Shown here: positions 1 to 8,891 of the stretch, in pieces
How the letters are laid out: each line of letters opens with the position of its first letter
How positions within the stretch are numbered: position 1 is the first letter of the stretch
Assembly: GCF_000429565.1 (NCBI RefSeq)
Contig: NZ_AUCC01000031.1
Span: forward strand, 1 to 37,291
Length of the DNA: 37,291 nt
Source: Arsenophonus nasoniae DSM 15247
Lineage (GTDB): Bacteria; Pseudomonadota; Gammaproteobacteria; Enterobacterales; Enterobacteriaceae
Direction of reading: 5' to 3'
Notes under the pieces: generated by a model
Database searches by the model: none
What the model was told of the DNA's origin: nothing
Seen by the model: only the letters and a program-made list of their open reading frames with translations
Translations under genes and position numbers: made by a program

Positions 1-57
1 CTGTCAGAAAGGCGGGATAAAATGGTCAAAAAACGATGGTTACAAACCGCAGCCTAG
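1..57 (+). CDS. C-terminal tail of an unidentified protein (partial)
   Basis: Frame 1 is open from the left edge and ends at a TAG at 55-57, giving 18 residues that end LQTAA. A small terminator-like hairpin follows ten bases later, which supports a real gene ending here. The fragment is too short to identify. It could also be chance coding. Confidence 0.25.
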   Translation: MSERRDKMVKKRWLQTAA

Positions 58-66
58 GAGCAGTGT

Positions 67-84
67 GCCTATTATTAGGCTTTT
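67..84 (+). terminator. Small rho-independent terminator
   Basis: Five-base-pair stem GCCTA/TAGGC with a four-base loop, followed by TTTT. It sits just after the partial reading frame at the left edge. The stem is short, so strength is uncertain. Confidence 0.4.
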
Positions 85-258
85 AGATGATAATTTAACC
101 GAATTACTGTTCTCATGGTTAATCAACGAGAAAACTGTCAGAATTTAATAGAAATATTAACTTCAAAACACCTCCATTAATACCTTACTGTATTGATTGA
201 GATTCCTAACCATGAACTATAAGAGAAATAATTAGAAAATTTTTTCTGCTAAGTTCAA

Positions 259-1135
259 TTACACTTTATTTAACCGCTTCTTACGAGCAATCAATGTGGC
301 AAAATTCAATTTGATGCGATTACCAAATTTATCAGTTTTATGTAAATGCCCTGGTTCTTCATTGTATTTGATGATTTCCCAATCTTTATAATAATTTATT
401 AATTCACTAGGTGCTAAAAAACTATTAAAAGGTAAAATTTCATAAGGAGTATCATCAGTTTCAACTGCACAAACAATTAAATTGTACCCATCAACATTTG
501 TATGATTTTGCATATCCTCAATAATCTTAGCGATTTTATTTCTCTGTAAAAACATCAATACCACGGTTGAAATAATTATATCGTAATTTTCTGTCAAAGC
601 ATGATCATTAATGTCATAGATTGCTGTTTTTATCTGCTTGAAATCAGCGGTTTTTTTGACTATTTCAATGGCATTAATATGTTGAGGATTGATATCCATT
701 GCAGTCACAGCATAACCTTGTAATGCCAAAAAAAAAGCTATTACGACCCCGACCTGAGCCCAAATCTAATACTTTACATGGTTTGGTAATTTGAGAAAGA
801 ATACAAACTTCTGAATGTGGAAGTGTAAGACCATTTCTTTTATAAAAAAATGCTTCTTCGCGGCAATAAAAATAGAGTTGACACTCAATATCATCACTAA
901 CAGATTCTATTTTATGCCATATTTGAGGCTGAATTTGCATTGGTTGACACTTTACATCAAAATGGTGCTGCTGCTCATTACCATTCTCATCAAATATCAC
1001 AAACTGCATACTACCTCAATATATCGTCAATTGAGCCCATGTACCTTCTTGGGTATTATGACGTTTCATTAGTGCTAAAGGGATTGTGGACTTATTCCAA
1101 TTAGTAAATTGTTTGTAACAAATAAGTTTGCTCAT
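259..1135 (-). pseudogene. tehB: TehB-type tellurite resistance methyltransferase, broken by a stop and a frameshift
   Basis: TehB is a cytoplasmic SAM-dependent methyltransferase that detoxifies tellurite. Read with repairs, this is the long form of about 290 residues. An N-terminal cupin-like DUF1971 domain begins MSKLICYKQFTNW and includes HNTQEGTWAQLTI and PQIWHKIE. A class I methyltransferase domain follows with motif I LDLGSGRGRNS and later STVVLMFL, GYNLIV and GNRIKLNFAT, all close to enterobacterial TehB as I know it. Two lesions are visible: codon 40 is TGA (1016-1018), and a run of nine A (728-736, nine T on the coding strand) is one base too long, shifting frame after GRNSFF. Eight T would restore FFLALQGYAV. 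The full-length start at 1135 is chosen because homology begins there. Ordinary gene decay is likely; slippage in the A run could rescue only one of the two lesions. Confidence 0.85.
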
Positions 1136-1145
1136 AATCATTTCT

Positions 1146-1418
1146 TTATAAGTTGCATTTTAAATGCATTTTAATTTTTTTTTCTGTATTGGTAAATTCC
1201 GCTGACAAATAAAATTGAATATATTTATTCTTAATTATTTTTGCTAAACAATCAGCTTGCTGTCCTCTCTCAGATAGAAAAATACTAGATAAGAAGCTAA
1301 TCATCATGATGAAAGTAAATTGACTAGTTAGTAGACTACAAAAGAAACGGCTACCATTTGGTAGCCACTTTAGATGATATGCCATAACAAATAAATTTTT
1401 AACATTAAGTAAATTCAA
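1146..1418 (-). CDS. Hypothetical 90-residue protein, possibly a remnant
   Basis: A 90-residue frame with one hydrophobic stretch (residues 27-48, containing FIMMISFLSSIFL) and a basic C-terminus. It lies between the siderophore receptor and tehB on the same strand, 46 bases after the receptor stop. I do not recognise the family. Between two broken genes it may be a fragment of a small inner-membrane protein or chance coding. Confidence 0.25.
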   Translation of the reverse strand: MNLLNVKNLFVMAYHLKWLPNGSRFFCSLLTSQFTFIMMISFLSSIFLSERGQQADCLAKIIKNKYIQFYLSAEFTNTEKKIKMHLKCNL

Positions 1419-1464
1419 GTTTTAAGCAAATACTTTATCAGGGCATAATAAAATTATGGATAAA

Positions 1465-3660
1465 TCAAAAATCATAACTGACAGAAACCTTTAAAGTACG
1501 CGGAGTACCCTGAAAAATATAGGTACCATAGTCTTCAACGCCAGACCAATATTTTTCATTAGTTAAGTTATCAATACCAACCCGCCAAACTATCTCATTT
1601 TGATTATGATTAACTTGCATATTGTAACGCATTGCCAAATCCAAAGTGGTATAGCTAGCAAGTTTTTTACTATTTTCTATATTTACATATTGGGAGCCAG
1701 AATGATTTATCCGCATAATTGCCGTTAAACCGTCTATTGATTCAATGTCATATTCAGCACCTATAACCATGTAAAAACGTGGTACTCCAATCGCATCATT
1801 ACCATCATTGACTCTATCTTGTGTCTTTGTTAACACTGGATTTAACCAAGTTGCACTAGTATTCAATCGCAAACCTAATACCGGTTCACCAAATATGTTT
1901 AATTCCATACCTCGATTACGTTGTTGACCAGTAAGGCTATAACGTTTTGTGACACTATCCAAAAGTGCAGACGGTTTTTTAATTTCAAATAAGGCTAATG
2001 TACCGCCGATCCGGTCAAAATCCATTTTCATCCCTATCTCATTTTGCTGGGAATAAGCAATACCTGTACTTTGACCATAATTTGATGCGTTCTTTGGTGC
2101 TATGCTTCCCGGTTGCAAGGCTTCTGTATGATTGGCATATAAAGCAACTTGCTGCCATGGTTTGTAAACTATCCCATAGGTAGGCATCCAATGGCCCTTG
2201 CTATACCGTGCATCACGCTCTTCAGCACCGGTTTCATTATTATAATTGCGAACCTCTACTTTCTGATGACGTGCAGCTATCAATAATTGTAATTTATCAT
2301 CAAAGGCACTCAATGTATCACTTAATAACCAACCCTGAGTAAAGGCACGACCCGTTGTTAATGGATCAGAATAGTTGCCACCAAAAATGGTATTATCCGG
2401 CATAGCAACATAACGAGTATGATAAATATTAGTAATAGGATTATTAGTAGACATTCGCCATGCCATTCTATTACGTTTATTCTGTGCAGAATATCCCATA
2501 TTCAAGCGATGAGTAATAAAAGCGGTTGCAAGCTGCCCCCTTACGCCGACCATAGCACTAAACGAATCAATAAAAAGTTTGGTATCAAGCCGGCTTACTG
2601 TTGCATCACCTTTGCGATTTATTACTTTCGGTGAGCTATAGGTACCTATTTCTTGGCTATGTTGACCACCCGCCCCAGCATACATTATCCAGTTATCAGC
2701 TAGATCATATTCAACTCGTGCGAGACCAAACTAGTTCTCTATATTACTATAACCCCACTTTTGACTATAATTGTGTCTGTTATTGGGTACTAGTGGAATA
2801 AAATTGACTTCACTAATATTTACACCCATGGTACCACCGTGAAAAGTTTTCTTTTGATAACCGAAATCCAATGAACTTCTAACTCGGTTACTATGATAAT
2901 CCAAAGCAAGCGTGGCTAACGTGGTTCGGCGCTTATCATTTTTTACCGCAGTTTCTCCCTCGCGGTGAACTAAATTAAGACGCGCACCAAACTGATTATC
3001 TTCACCAAAACGACGACCAACATCTAATGTTCCACCCACTTGCGATATTGAAGTGTAGTCTAAGCCTAAACGGGTAATAGGTATATCCTCTGCTCGTTTG
3101 GGTTCAAGGTTAATTATGCCACCAACGCCAGAAGAAGCGGCACCATTGACTAATGCGTTAGCACCCTTGAAAATTTCAACCCGCTCAATCATTGCAGTAT
3201 CCACCATCTGACGAGGTAGAATGCCAGGCAGTCCCCCGAGCGTCATATCATCGCCATCTAACTTAAAGCCTCTGATACGATAAGTTTCGGCAAAATTACC
3301 AAACCCTTGTATACTCTGAACTCCGGCATCGTTATTGACGACCTCAGCAACAGTTTTTGCCTGTTGATCGCTGACCATTTTCGCCGTATAACCAATGACA
3401 TTAAATGGAACATCCATGGCATTTTGCTCACCCAACATACCAAGACGACCACCATGTGCAATATGGCCATTTAAATGGGCTGGCACAAGGGAATCTCCGC
3501 CAGATTGAAAGTCATTTTGCGACTTTGCATGCACGACAATGATATCTTGTTGATTTTTTATATTATTGATTTCAGCAGTTGCTGTTTGCGCTGTAGTATT
3601 CATTGTCAGCATCAATAACGAGCCACAAAATGGTACCTTCATGTATTTAATATTTTTCAT
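1465..3660 (-). pseudogene. TonB-dependent siderophore receptor (FcuA/FhuE-like) with one in-frame stop
   Basis: Outer-membrane receptor for a ferric siderophore, most like hydroxamate receptors of the FcuA/FhuE group; substrate inferred only. The 732-codon frame has an N-terminal signal sequence, a TonB-box-like stretch DIIVVHAKS, a plug domain with YRIRGF, IERVEIFKGANAL and GVGGIINLEPKR, and a long beta-barrel ending in aromatic residue F (SVSYDF), as barrels do. Codon 310 is TAG (2731-2733); reading continues in the same frame on both sides with no other damage, so this is a single nonsense change. Translation would stop in the early barrel, so the gene is probably inactive unless an amber suppressor exists. 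No convincing Fur box was seen upstream. Confidence 0.85.
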
Positions 3661-4230
3661 ATTTTATTCAAACAAAAGACTGGTGTTGTAAATAATGACC
3701 GCCTGGAAAGTTAATTTTTTATAAATCAGCAAAAACTGAACTGAGCAAAAAGCAGCCAACACTCATTTCATAGCCATGATGAATTGGAAATAACTTGCCA
3801 TTATTCGGTCATGATAAAAAAACAGAAACCCTATATAATAAAATATATTTTTTATCATATAGTTACTGATGCGAACTCTTTACGTTTAACGCTTTACCTA
3901 AAATGATATATATTCCCTGTCAAATATAAAAAAGCAATTACTGAAATAGGAATTCATGCAAACGAAAATGAGAATTATACTCATTTGATTGAGGTAATCA
4001 AGAATCTATATAAAATATTAATAACGAAATAAATGTATATTTTAGCGTAAGTAATTAGCTAAAAATATTTTTTATTTATAAAATTCAATCTATTAACTCA
4101 CTACTCGTTTAATTAAAATTAATTAAAATGGGTGTGTTAATATATTTTATACAAACCCATTTTCAAAATTTAATATAAGTAAATAATAAATATATAAAAC
4201 CATATAAAAACTTAACTAATATAAAATAGC
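3661..4230. other. AT-rich stretch with no recognisable gene
   Basis: About 570 bases of very AT-rich DNA between the siderophore receptor start and the terminator of the next minus-strand gene. I found no open frame with family resemblance and no clear binding site. It must carry the receptor promoter near 3661-3800. Confidence 0.6.
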
Positions 4231-4233
4231 TTT

Positions 4234-4262
4234 AATAAAAAACCACCAGCATTAACCAGTGG
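4234..4262 (-). terminator. Rho-independent terminator of the DUF3472-like gene
   Basis: Read on the minus strand, a seven-pair stem with two G-T pairs (CCACTGG ... CTGGTGG, six-base loop) is followed by TTTTTTATT. It lies 30 bases after the stop of the secreted protein at 4293. Confidence 0.7.
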
Positions 4263-4292
4263 CTATTAATAAAAATACTTTGCAATGAAAAA

Positions 4293-5297
4293 TTATTGTA
4301 TAATCCATTCATTACCATCAGAAACAAACATTAATTTTTCAGATTTATTTATTCTAAGCTGCTTATTATCAAAATAGAGGGTTGAAGGATAACTAGCATT
4401 AGATTTAATATATATTGATTTAAATTTATATTTGTTTGCATCTGGGAAATAAATTTTAGGTGCCCAGCTTCCATCATAAGTTTTTATGGCAATTAACGCA
4501 TTATAATTTAAAGCGGCAGCTACTTCTTCTACCAAAATATTTTGACTATTCCTGATAGTAACTTTATGAATATTAGGAGGAATAGATACATTAAGATTAC
4601 TAATAGTGTTAATACATTCTCCATCATTACATGCTGCATGAACGACAAATATATTATTACAGTTACCACTAGTGTAAGTACGTTGTTTAGCTAGAATGCG
4701 ATTATCGCCTAAAGGATTGCGAAACATAGAAGCTTGCGCACCGATATCATAACAAGACTTTAATTGATTATGACCATGAGAATATTCGTCGACAAATCCT
4801 TTAGAATTATTTAATTTGCCATAATTATTTGGTACTTCAATAATACCGATCGTAGTTGATGTTCCATCCATTAAATCAGTAATCAAACCAGTAACTAAAT
4901 TTCCATCTTTGCTAACATCCAGTCGATACAAATGTCCTGCTATCCATTGAATAACAACATCACACTGTACACCTGAACCAGCATAATAAAAATAACGGCA
5001 ATTCCCACTTCGCCACCCTTTAGCCTGTTTAATTGAATAATTAAATGCATGAACGCCATTTTGTCTATTTTGTAATCCAATAAAACCAGTACCTCCATTT
5101 ATAAAATTAAATTGATTCGCCCAATAATAATTTGACCTCGAGCCGCCATCATTATTAACTTGTAGGAAAAAGGATATTTTATTGAATGCAGCATTGTCAG
5201 GCCATTTATGTTGAATTGTTACAATATCACCGACTACAATCGCATTAGATAAACTACTCCATAAAAATACCAAAAATAATAAATAAATTTTCTTCAT
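4293..5297 (-). CDS. Secreted DUF3472-like protein, 334 residues
   Basis: The N-terminus is a typical Sec signal peptide (MKKIYLLFLVFLWSSLSNA, cleavage near residue 19). Residues about 25-215 have features I associate with DUF3472 proteins: aromatic-rich beta strands, a TGFIGLQ segment, repeated W and Y, and GFVDEYSHG near residue 168. Cysteines at CRYF, QCDV, SCYD, NCNN, ACND and ECIN could form disulfides outside the cytoplasm. Residues about 230-334 form a second beta-rich module ending in FVSDGNEWIIQ. The gene is monocistronic with its own terminator and a weak upstream ribosome-binding site. It neighbours a secreted nuclease, so an extracellular role toward host or competitors is plausible but unproven. 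The family assignment is from memory and moderate. Confidence 0.6.
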   Translation of the reverse strand: MKKIYLLFLVFLWSSLSNAIVVGDIVTIQHKWPDNAAFNKISFFLQVNNDGGSRSNYYWANQFNFINGGTGFIGLQNRQNGVHAFNYSIKQAKGWRSGNCRYFYYAGSGVQCDVVIQWIAGHLYRLDVSKDGNLVTGLITDLMDGTSTTIGIIEVPNNYGKLNNSKGFVDEYSHGHNQLKSCYDIGAQASMFRNPLGDNRILAKQRTYTSGNCNNIFVVHAACNDGECINTISNLNVSIPPNIHKVTIRNSQNILVEEVAAALNYNALIAIKTYDGSWAPKIYFPDANKYKFKSIYIKSNASYPSTLYFDNKQLRINKSEKLMFVSDGNEWIIQ

Positions 5298-5517
5298 ATA
5301 GTTATTCCTATTTATTTTATATTATTTATTAAATGATGAAATAATTGAGGTTTATTTAATTATTATCCACAAAAAAATATTTTATAACATATTGAATATA
5401 ATATATTTCTGCTATTGCAAAAAAAATAAAAAATTATAAAATAGTTATATTTAAAATTAAGTTTAATTGACTAAATAGTACTAATTTTAGCAAAATGTAA
5501 TTATGATTTAGTTATAA

Positions 5518-6349
5518 TTAATATTTAGGTTGAATTATACTACAGCCCATTCTTTCAACTAATTTTCCTGGTTTTGATTTTATTGCTTGCTGAATATTTT
5601 CTGGTAACCCACTCCAAATAATTAACCCAGTTCTCTGTTCAATTTCTTTTACTGTGACTTGATATTGACAAAAATTCCCACTCAGTGGCGTATTTTGTTC
5701 CATAATAAATGCAGCATAAGAAGATTTTTCAGGACTGTCATTTATATATGTCACTTTCCAGTATCCACTAGGGATAAGATGTTTTTTGTCGCTATTAGGT
5801 AGCTTACCAATATTTTTTTCATATAAAGGACCTGTTACTGAAAACACCTTATTACCTACTCTGGCTAGCGCTCTTTCTTGATCTTCTAAACGCGCCCATG
5901 CGCCTTGATTAAGCTCTGCGACTTGTGGGGTGATATTAGATAAATAATTAAGTGCCGGCCAGTCCGCCAAACCTGCCAAAGAAGCTAATGGCGCCTGATG
6001 GCCTCTATCCACTTTTAATGCTTTATTGGCACCAATATAATCTGCTGGAGACAAGGTTGCATTATTACTTAAATCTGGATCTTTTTTCCAATTTCTATCC
6101 TTACCGCTGCCTAAGCTATCCATCGTTATTAAGTAGGCAACCCAATTTGCAAATTTAGTATTACTGTTATTATTTAGCGTATAGACTACACGTTGTATCG
6201 TGGTATTACTTCCTCCTATTGGACAACCTATTCCACAATTTTGTCTAACTTGAGGCGTAATTTTTTCAATAGACTTAACAGGTGCTGGTTCATGTTGAAC
6301 AATATTACAGCCAGAAATAAGTAAAAATAAATGGTAAAAATATTTTCAT
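5518..6349 (-). pseudogene. Serratia-type DNA/RNA non-specific endonuclease, frameshifted just after the start codon
   Basis: Homologue of Serratia marcescens nuclease, a Mg-dependent secreted enzyme cutting DNA and RNA. Removing one A from the AAAA at codons 2-3 (6343-6346) gives a 276-residue protein starting MKYFYHLFLLISGC, a lipoprotein signal peptide with lipobox LISGC. The mature part contains NCGIGCPIGG, the nuclease motif DRGHQAPLASLAG with catalytic His117, the Mg ligand Asn147 in ELNQGAWARLE, Glu155, and Arg85 in KDRNWK, spaced as in the Serratia enzyme. From 6312 to the stop the frame is intact. As written, the ATG at 6349 reads out of frame and stops early. No ATG, GTG or TTG lies in the correct frame before Met76 (6121-6123), which would lose the signal and N-terminal strands. 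It is either a very young pseudogene, a slippage-dependent gene or a sequencing error. Confidence 0.85.
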
Positions 6350-6579
6350 ATGATAATTTCTCATCTTAATAGTCGATTTTTTTATATAAATTTTACTATA
6401 ATATTTAAACCAGCAAACAAGCTATTTGACAACAAGATAAAACAGTAAAAATAAATATAAAATACAATAAATACTCTTATATAAATAAAATTTACAATAT
6501 TTCACAAATGTTATTGCAATGTTGAAAAATATAGCGCACAATTAATCGTCATTTTTACTTATCATTGGAGGATAATTTT

Positions 6580-6789
6580 ATGACAGGGTTATTGAAAACT
6601 TTAGCTATTATCATCTCTATTTTTAGTATTAATTGTGGCTATGCTGCAGCTGATATATTAAATGACAATATAAAAAGCACTGATATAACTACCAACATAG
6701 GTTTCAATCCACCTTTTGAAAAAATAATTACAAATATCATTGATGCCACGACAGAAATCAAGAATAGCGCTCCTCAGTTATCTAACTGA
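6580..6789 (+). CDS. Small secreted protein, 69 residues
   Basis: Start chosen at 6580 because a strong ribosome-binding site GGAGG lies nine bases before this ATG; a longer frame begins inside that site. Residues 1-22 (MTGLLKTLAIIISIFSINCG and following YA) look like a Sec signal peptide. The mature part of about 45 residues is hydrophilic, with no cysteine. Length, leader style and the following hairpin resemble the cluster of small secreted proteins at 21.2-25.3 kb, so it may be a distant member. Function unknown. Confidence 0.65.
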   Translation: MTGLLKTLAIIISIFSINCGYAAADILNDNIKSTDITTNIGFNPPFEKIITNIIDATTEIKNSAPQLSN

Positions 6790-6798
6790 ATTAGACAT

Positions 6799-6819
6799 AC
6801 CTCTTCAGTAAGAAGAGGT
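6799..6819 (+). terminator. Terminator-like hairpin
   Basis: Eight-pair perfect stem ACCTCTTC/GAAGAGGT with a five-base loop, ten bases after the small gene stop. The downstream T content is modest. Almost the same stem follows the small secreted gene at 21466. Confidence 0.55.
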
Positions 6820-6829
6820 GTATTATCTC

Positions 6830-7442
6830 TAATTTAATAATTACGTTTTTTGTTAAGGATCACAAGATTAAATTCTGAATAACATTAGCAAAATTTGACA
6901 ATACATGATTTATTAATATAAATAGTTTTATTAAAAAATTTAAATTAAAATATAGCAATATTTATTAACTAATAGTTTCAAATAAAACATTTAAATTCGT
7001 TTTATATTGTAGAAATATTACTCTATCAGTTAGGCGTTATTCCAATATATTATAAATTTATTCTAAAATGTTTTCTATTATTTTATCTAATTTCAATTAT
7101 CAAGCCTTAGTCATTAATAAACAATTTTTATACTTATAAATGATAAAAACGCCACAGCTGACCAAGTAATTTGAAAACTCTACAGATTGTCATCTAATGA
7201 CGACAGTATTAGAGATATTTCAACATTCTTTTTCTAATGATAGAGTATCTATTCTTGCAAACAAAAAAATATGATTGATTAATATTATCACTAATAACAA
7301 ATATTCCTTAGACATAACTATCAATAACTAAATAATTTAGAAAACACAATATAAGAAACAAAATTTCAGATTAATATACTATGATAAATATTGTTATTTA
7401 ATTTATAATCGATAGCGAATTTCACAAAAATAAAGGTTAAAA
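6830..7442. other. AT-rich stretch with no recognisable gene
   Basis: About 610 bases of low-complexity AT-rich sequence. No frame with a plausible start and family resemblance was found on either strand, and no clear regulatory palindrome. Confidence 0.6.
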
Positions 7443-7820
7443 ATGAATAGATTAAAATTAACGATTGCTCTTTCTTCCTGTTTATTATTAGCTGCTTGTG
7501 ATAAGCAAACAGAAACAACTATGTCAGATAATGAAAATAAACCCATCCCGCTAGCAATTAAAATGATGGGAAATAGTTTCCAGCCTGATGTTAGTAATGT
7601 TGTTATTACTCAACGTACTAATCGTATTGAGTCTCCTGATTCAGTTGAAGTAAGTATTGTAGAGTCCGGCCTTTTAGACGATTCTGTCGAAGCAATCAAA
7701 ACCATTTTTACTTTTATTCTTAAAGATGACAAATGGATCTTAGAAAAACCGCAAGATGTATTAATTAAATGCTATGAAGGTAGAGGACATAAGGATTTTT
7801 CACCTGAAACATGTGCCTAA
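7443..7820 (+). CDS. Hypothetical lipoprotein, 125 residues
   Basis: The N-terminus MNRLKLTIALSSCLLLAAC is a lipoprotein signal peptide with lipobox LLAAC, so the mature protein would be anchored by Cys19. Residues 55-115 contain alternating strands ending in TIFTFILKDDKWILEKPQDV, followed by two cysteines (KCYEGRG and ETCA). The C-terminal part resembles small periplasmic proteins with a beta-sheet fold, but I do not recognise a family. It is an isolated gene with long AT-rich flanks and a perfect hairpin downstream. Confidence 0.65.
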   Translation: MNRLKLTIALSSCLLLAACDKQTETTMSDNENKPIPLAIKMMGNSFQPDVSNVVITQRTNRIESPDSVEVSIVESGLLDDSVEAIKTIFTFILKDDKWILEKPQDVLIKCYEGRGHKDFSPETCA

Positions 7821-7858
7821 TCTATAGTTAAATATTAGCCAAAATGCGATAAAATTCT

Positions 7859-7888
7859 TAAGGTACCGTAACCAATTACGGTACCTTA
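7859..7888. terminator. Perfect 13-bp hairpin after the lipoprotein gene
   Basis: Inverted repeat TAAGGTACCGTAA, loop CCAA, then its exact complement. It lies 38 bases after the lipoprotein stop. It lacks a clear T tract on either side, so it may act as a terminator, an RNA-end stabiliser, or a two-way structure. Confidence 0.5.
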
Positions 7889-8127
7889 TAAGGTGCGATT
7901 AGCAGACAAGAAATTATTAGCAAATAAAATTAATGTTTATAGCAAATGTTAGTAAATGACAATATTTTAACTCTAGTTAATTTTATCTATCTTATTTATT
8001 CAATATGAGATATTGAATAGTAAATAAATATTTTATAACAAAAATCAAATATTATGTTTAAGCCTCTTTTCTTAGTATAAATAGCCTACTATTTTCATTC
8101 ATTAGCATATTATGTTAATGAATTTTA
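7889..8127. other. Short AT-rich gap
   Basis: Nothing recognisable in about 240 bases between the hairpin and the methyltransferase remnant. Confidence 0.5.
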
Positions 8128-8873
8128 TTATGCTAATTTGGCGGAAATAACATAATCTGCACCATGTTTTAAACTTCCCTGTTGGGCAATACATAAAAGT
8201 GCCTGTTGTTCTAATTGATTGATATGCTCAAGCATCGACATGGCTAATTGTCGATCAACGAATGTATTAACCCGCTGGCGGCACATTTCCATTTGGCCTG
8301 TCAACCAATTGTGACCATAATTAATTGGATAATGTTTAAGATCTACTATTTCAAATCCCATTTGTTGTAAATGATAGATCACCCAATCGGCCGGATATTC
8401 TCGATATGGACGTTCACCAGCAAGTAATAAACATGCGTCACGCAAACGGCCAATACTTACCACAAGATGCCCCGCTCGGCAATTTGCATTGTAAGGGACA
8501 TAAGGCTCCAAACCAGTAAAATAAAGCCGATTAAGGGTTAATGCTTTTAAAGAGGTATTTGCCAGTAAGGCACAAAGCCGTCTACCGCGCCTAATAAATA
8601 ATCAGCTATAACAGTATCAAATCGTTCATTAACCATGAAATCACTATCAGCCCAATTACCTAATAAAAGACGATCCTGAGGTCTTTGTCTGGCAGAGATA
8701 ATTTGCTGAATATCGGCTTTCATATTAATTGCACAAGTTACTGCAGTCCAACTTTCACTCTTAAGCTGGCTGATCCAGCTTAGTGAATTAATACCTGTAC
8801 CCGCATCTAATATCTTGCCCCAGGGGTTATTACCATGAATCATTTCAATATGACGAAATAGTGTTGATACCAA
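8128..8873 (-). pseudogene. SAM-dependent methyltransferase, frameshifted, downstream of znuD
   Basis: A class I methyltransferase of about 248 residues when repaired. Motif I is ILDAGTGINSLSWI, and FDTVIADYLLGAVDGFVPY marks the post-motif region; the C-terminal half contains YPADWVIYHLQQMGFEIVD. A one-base loss near 8560-8570 (coding strand TACTGG, expected TAC then CTG GCA) shifts the frame; the second frame continues ANTSLKALTLNRLYFTGLEPY. The start is TTG at 8873, eight bases after AGGGGA and only 18 bases after the znuD stop, so it was the second gene of a znuD operon. The substrate is unknown; with a metal receptor, a role in metallophore or metal metabolism is possible. Now most likely inactive. 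Confidence 0.75.
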
Positions 8874-8891
8874 ATCAATTCCCCTAGAAAT

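Noticed and set aside
3661-3850. A Fur box for the siderophore receptor
   Set aside because: Only weak AT-rich resemblance near 3785-3805, well below a useful match.
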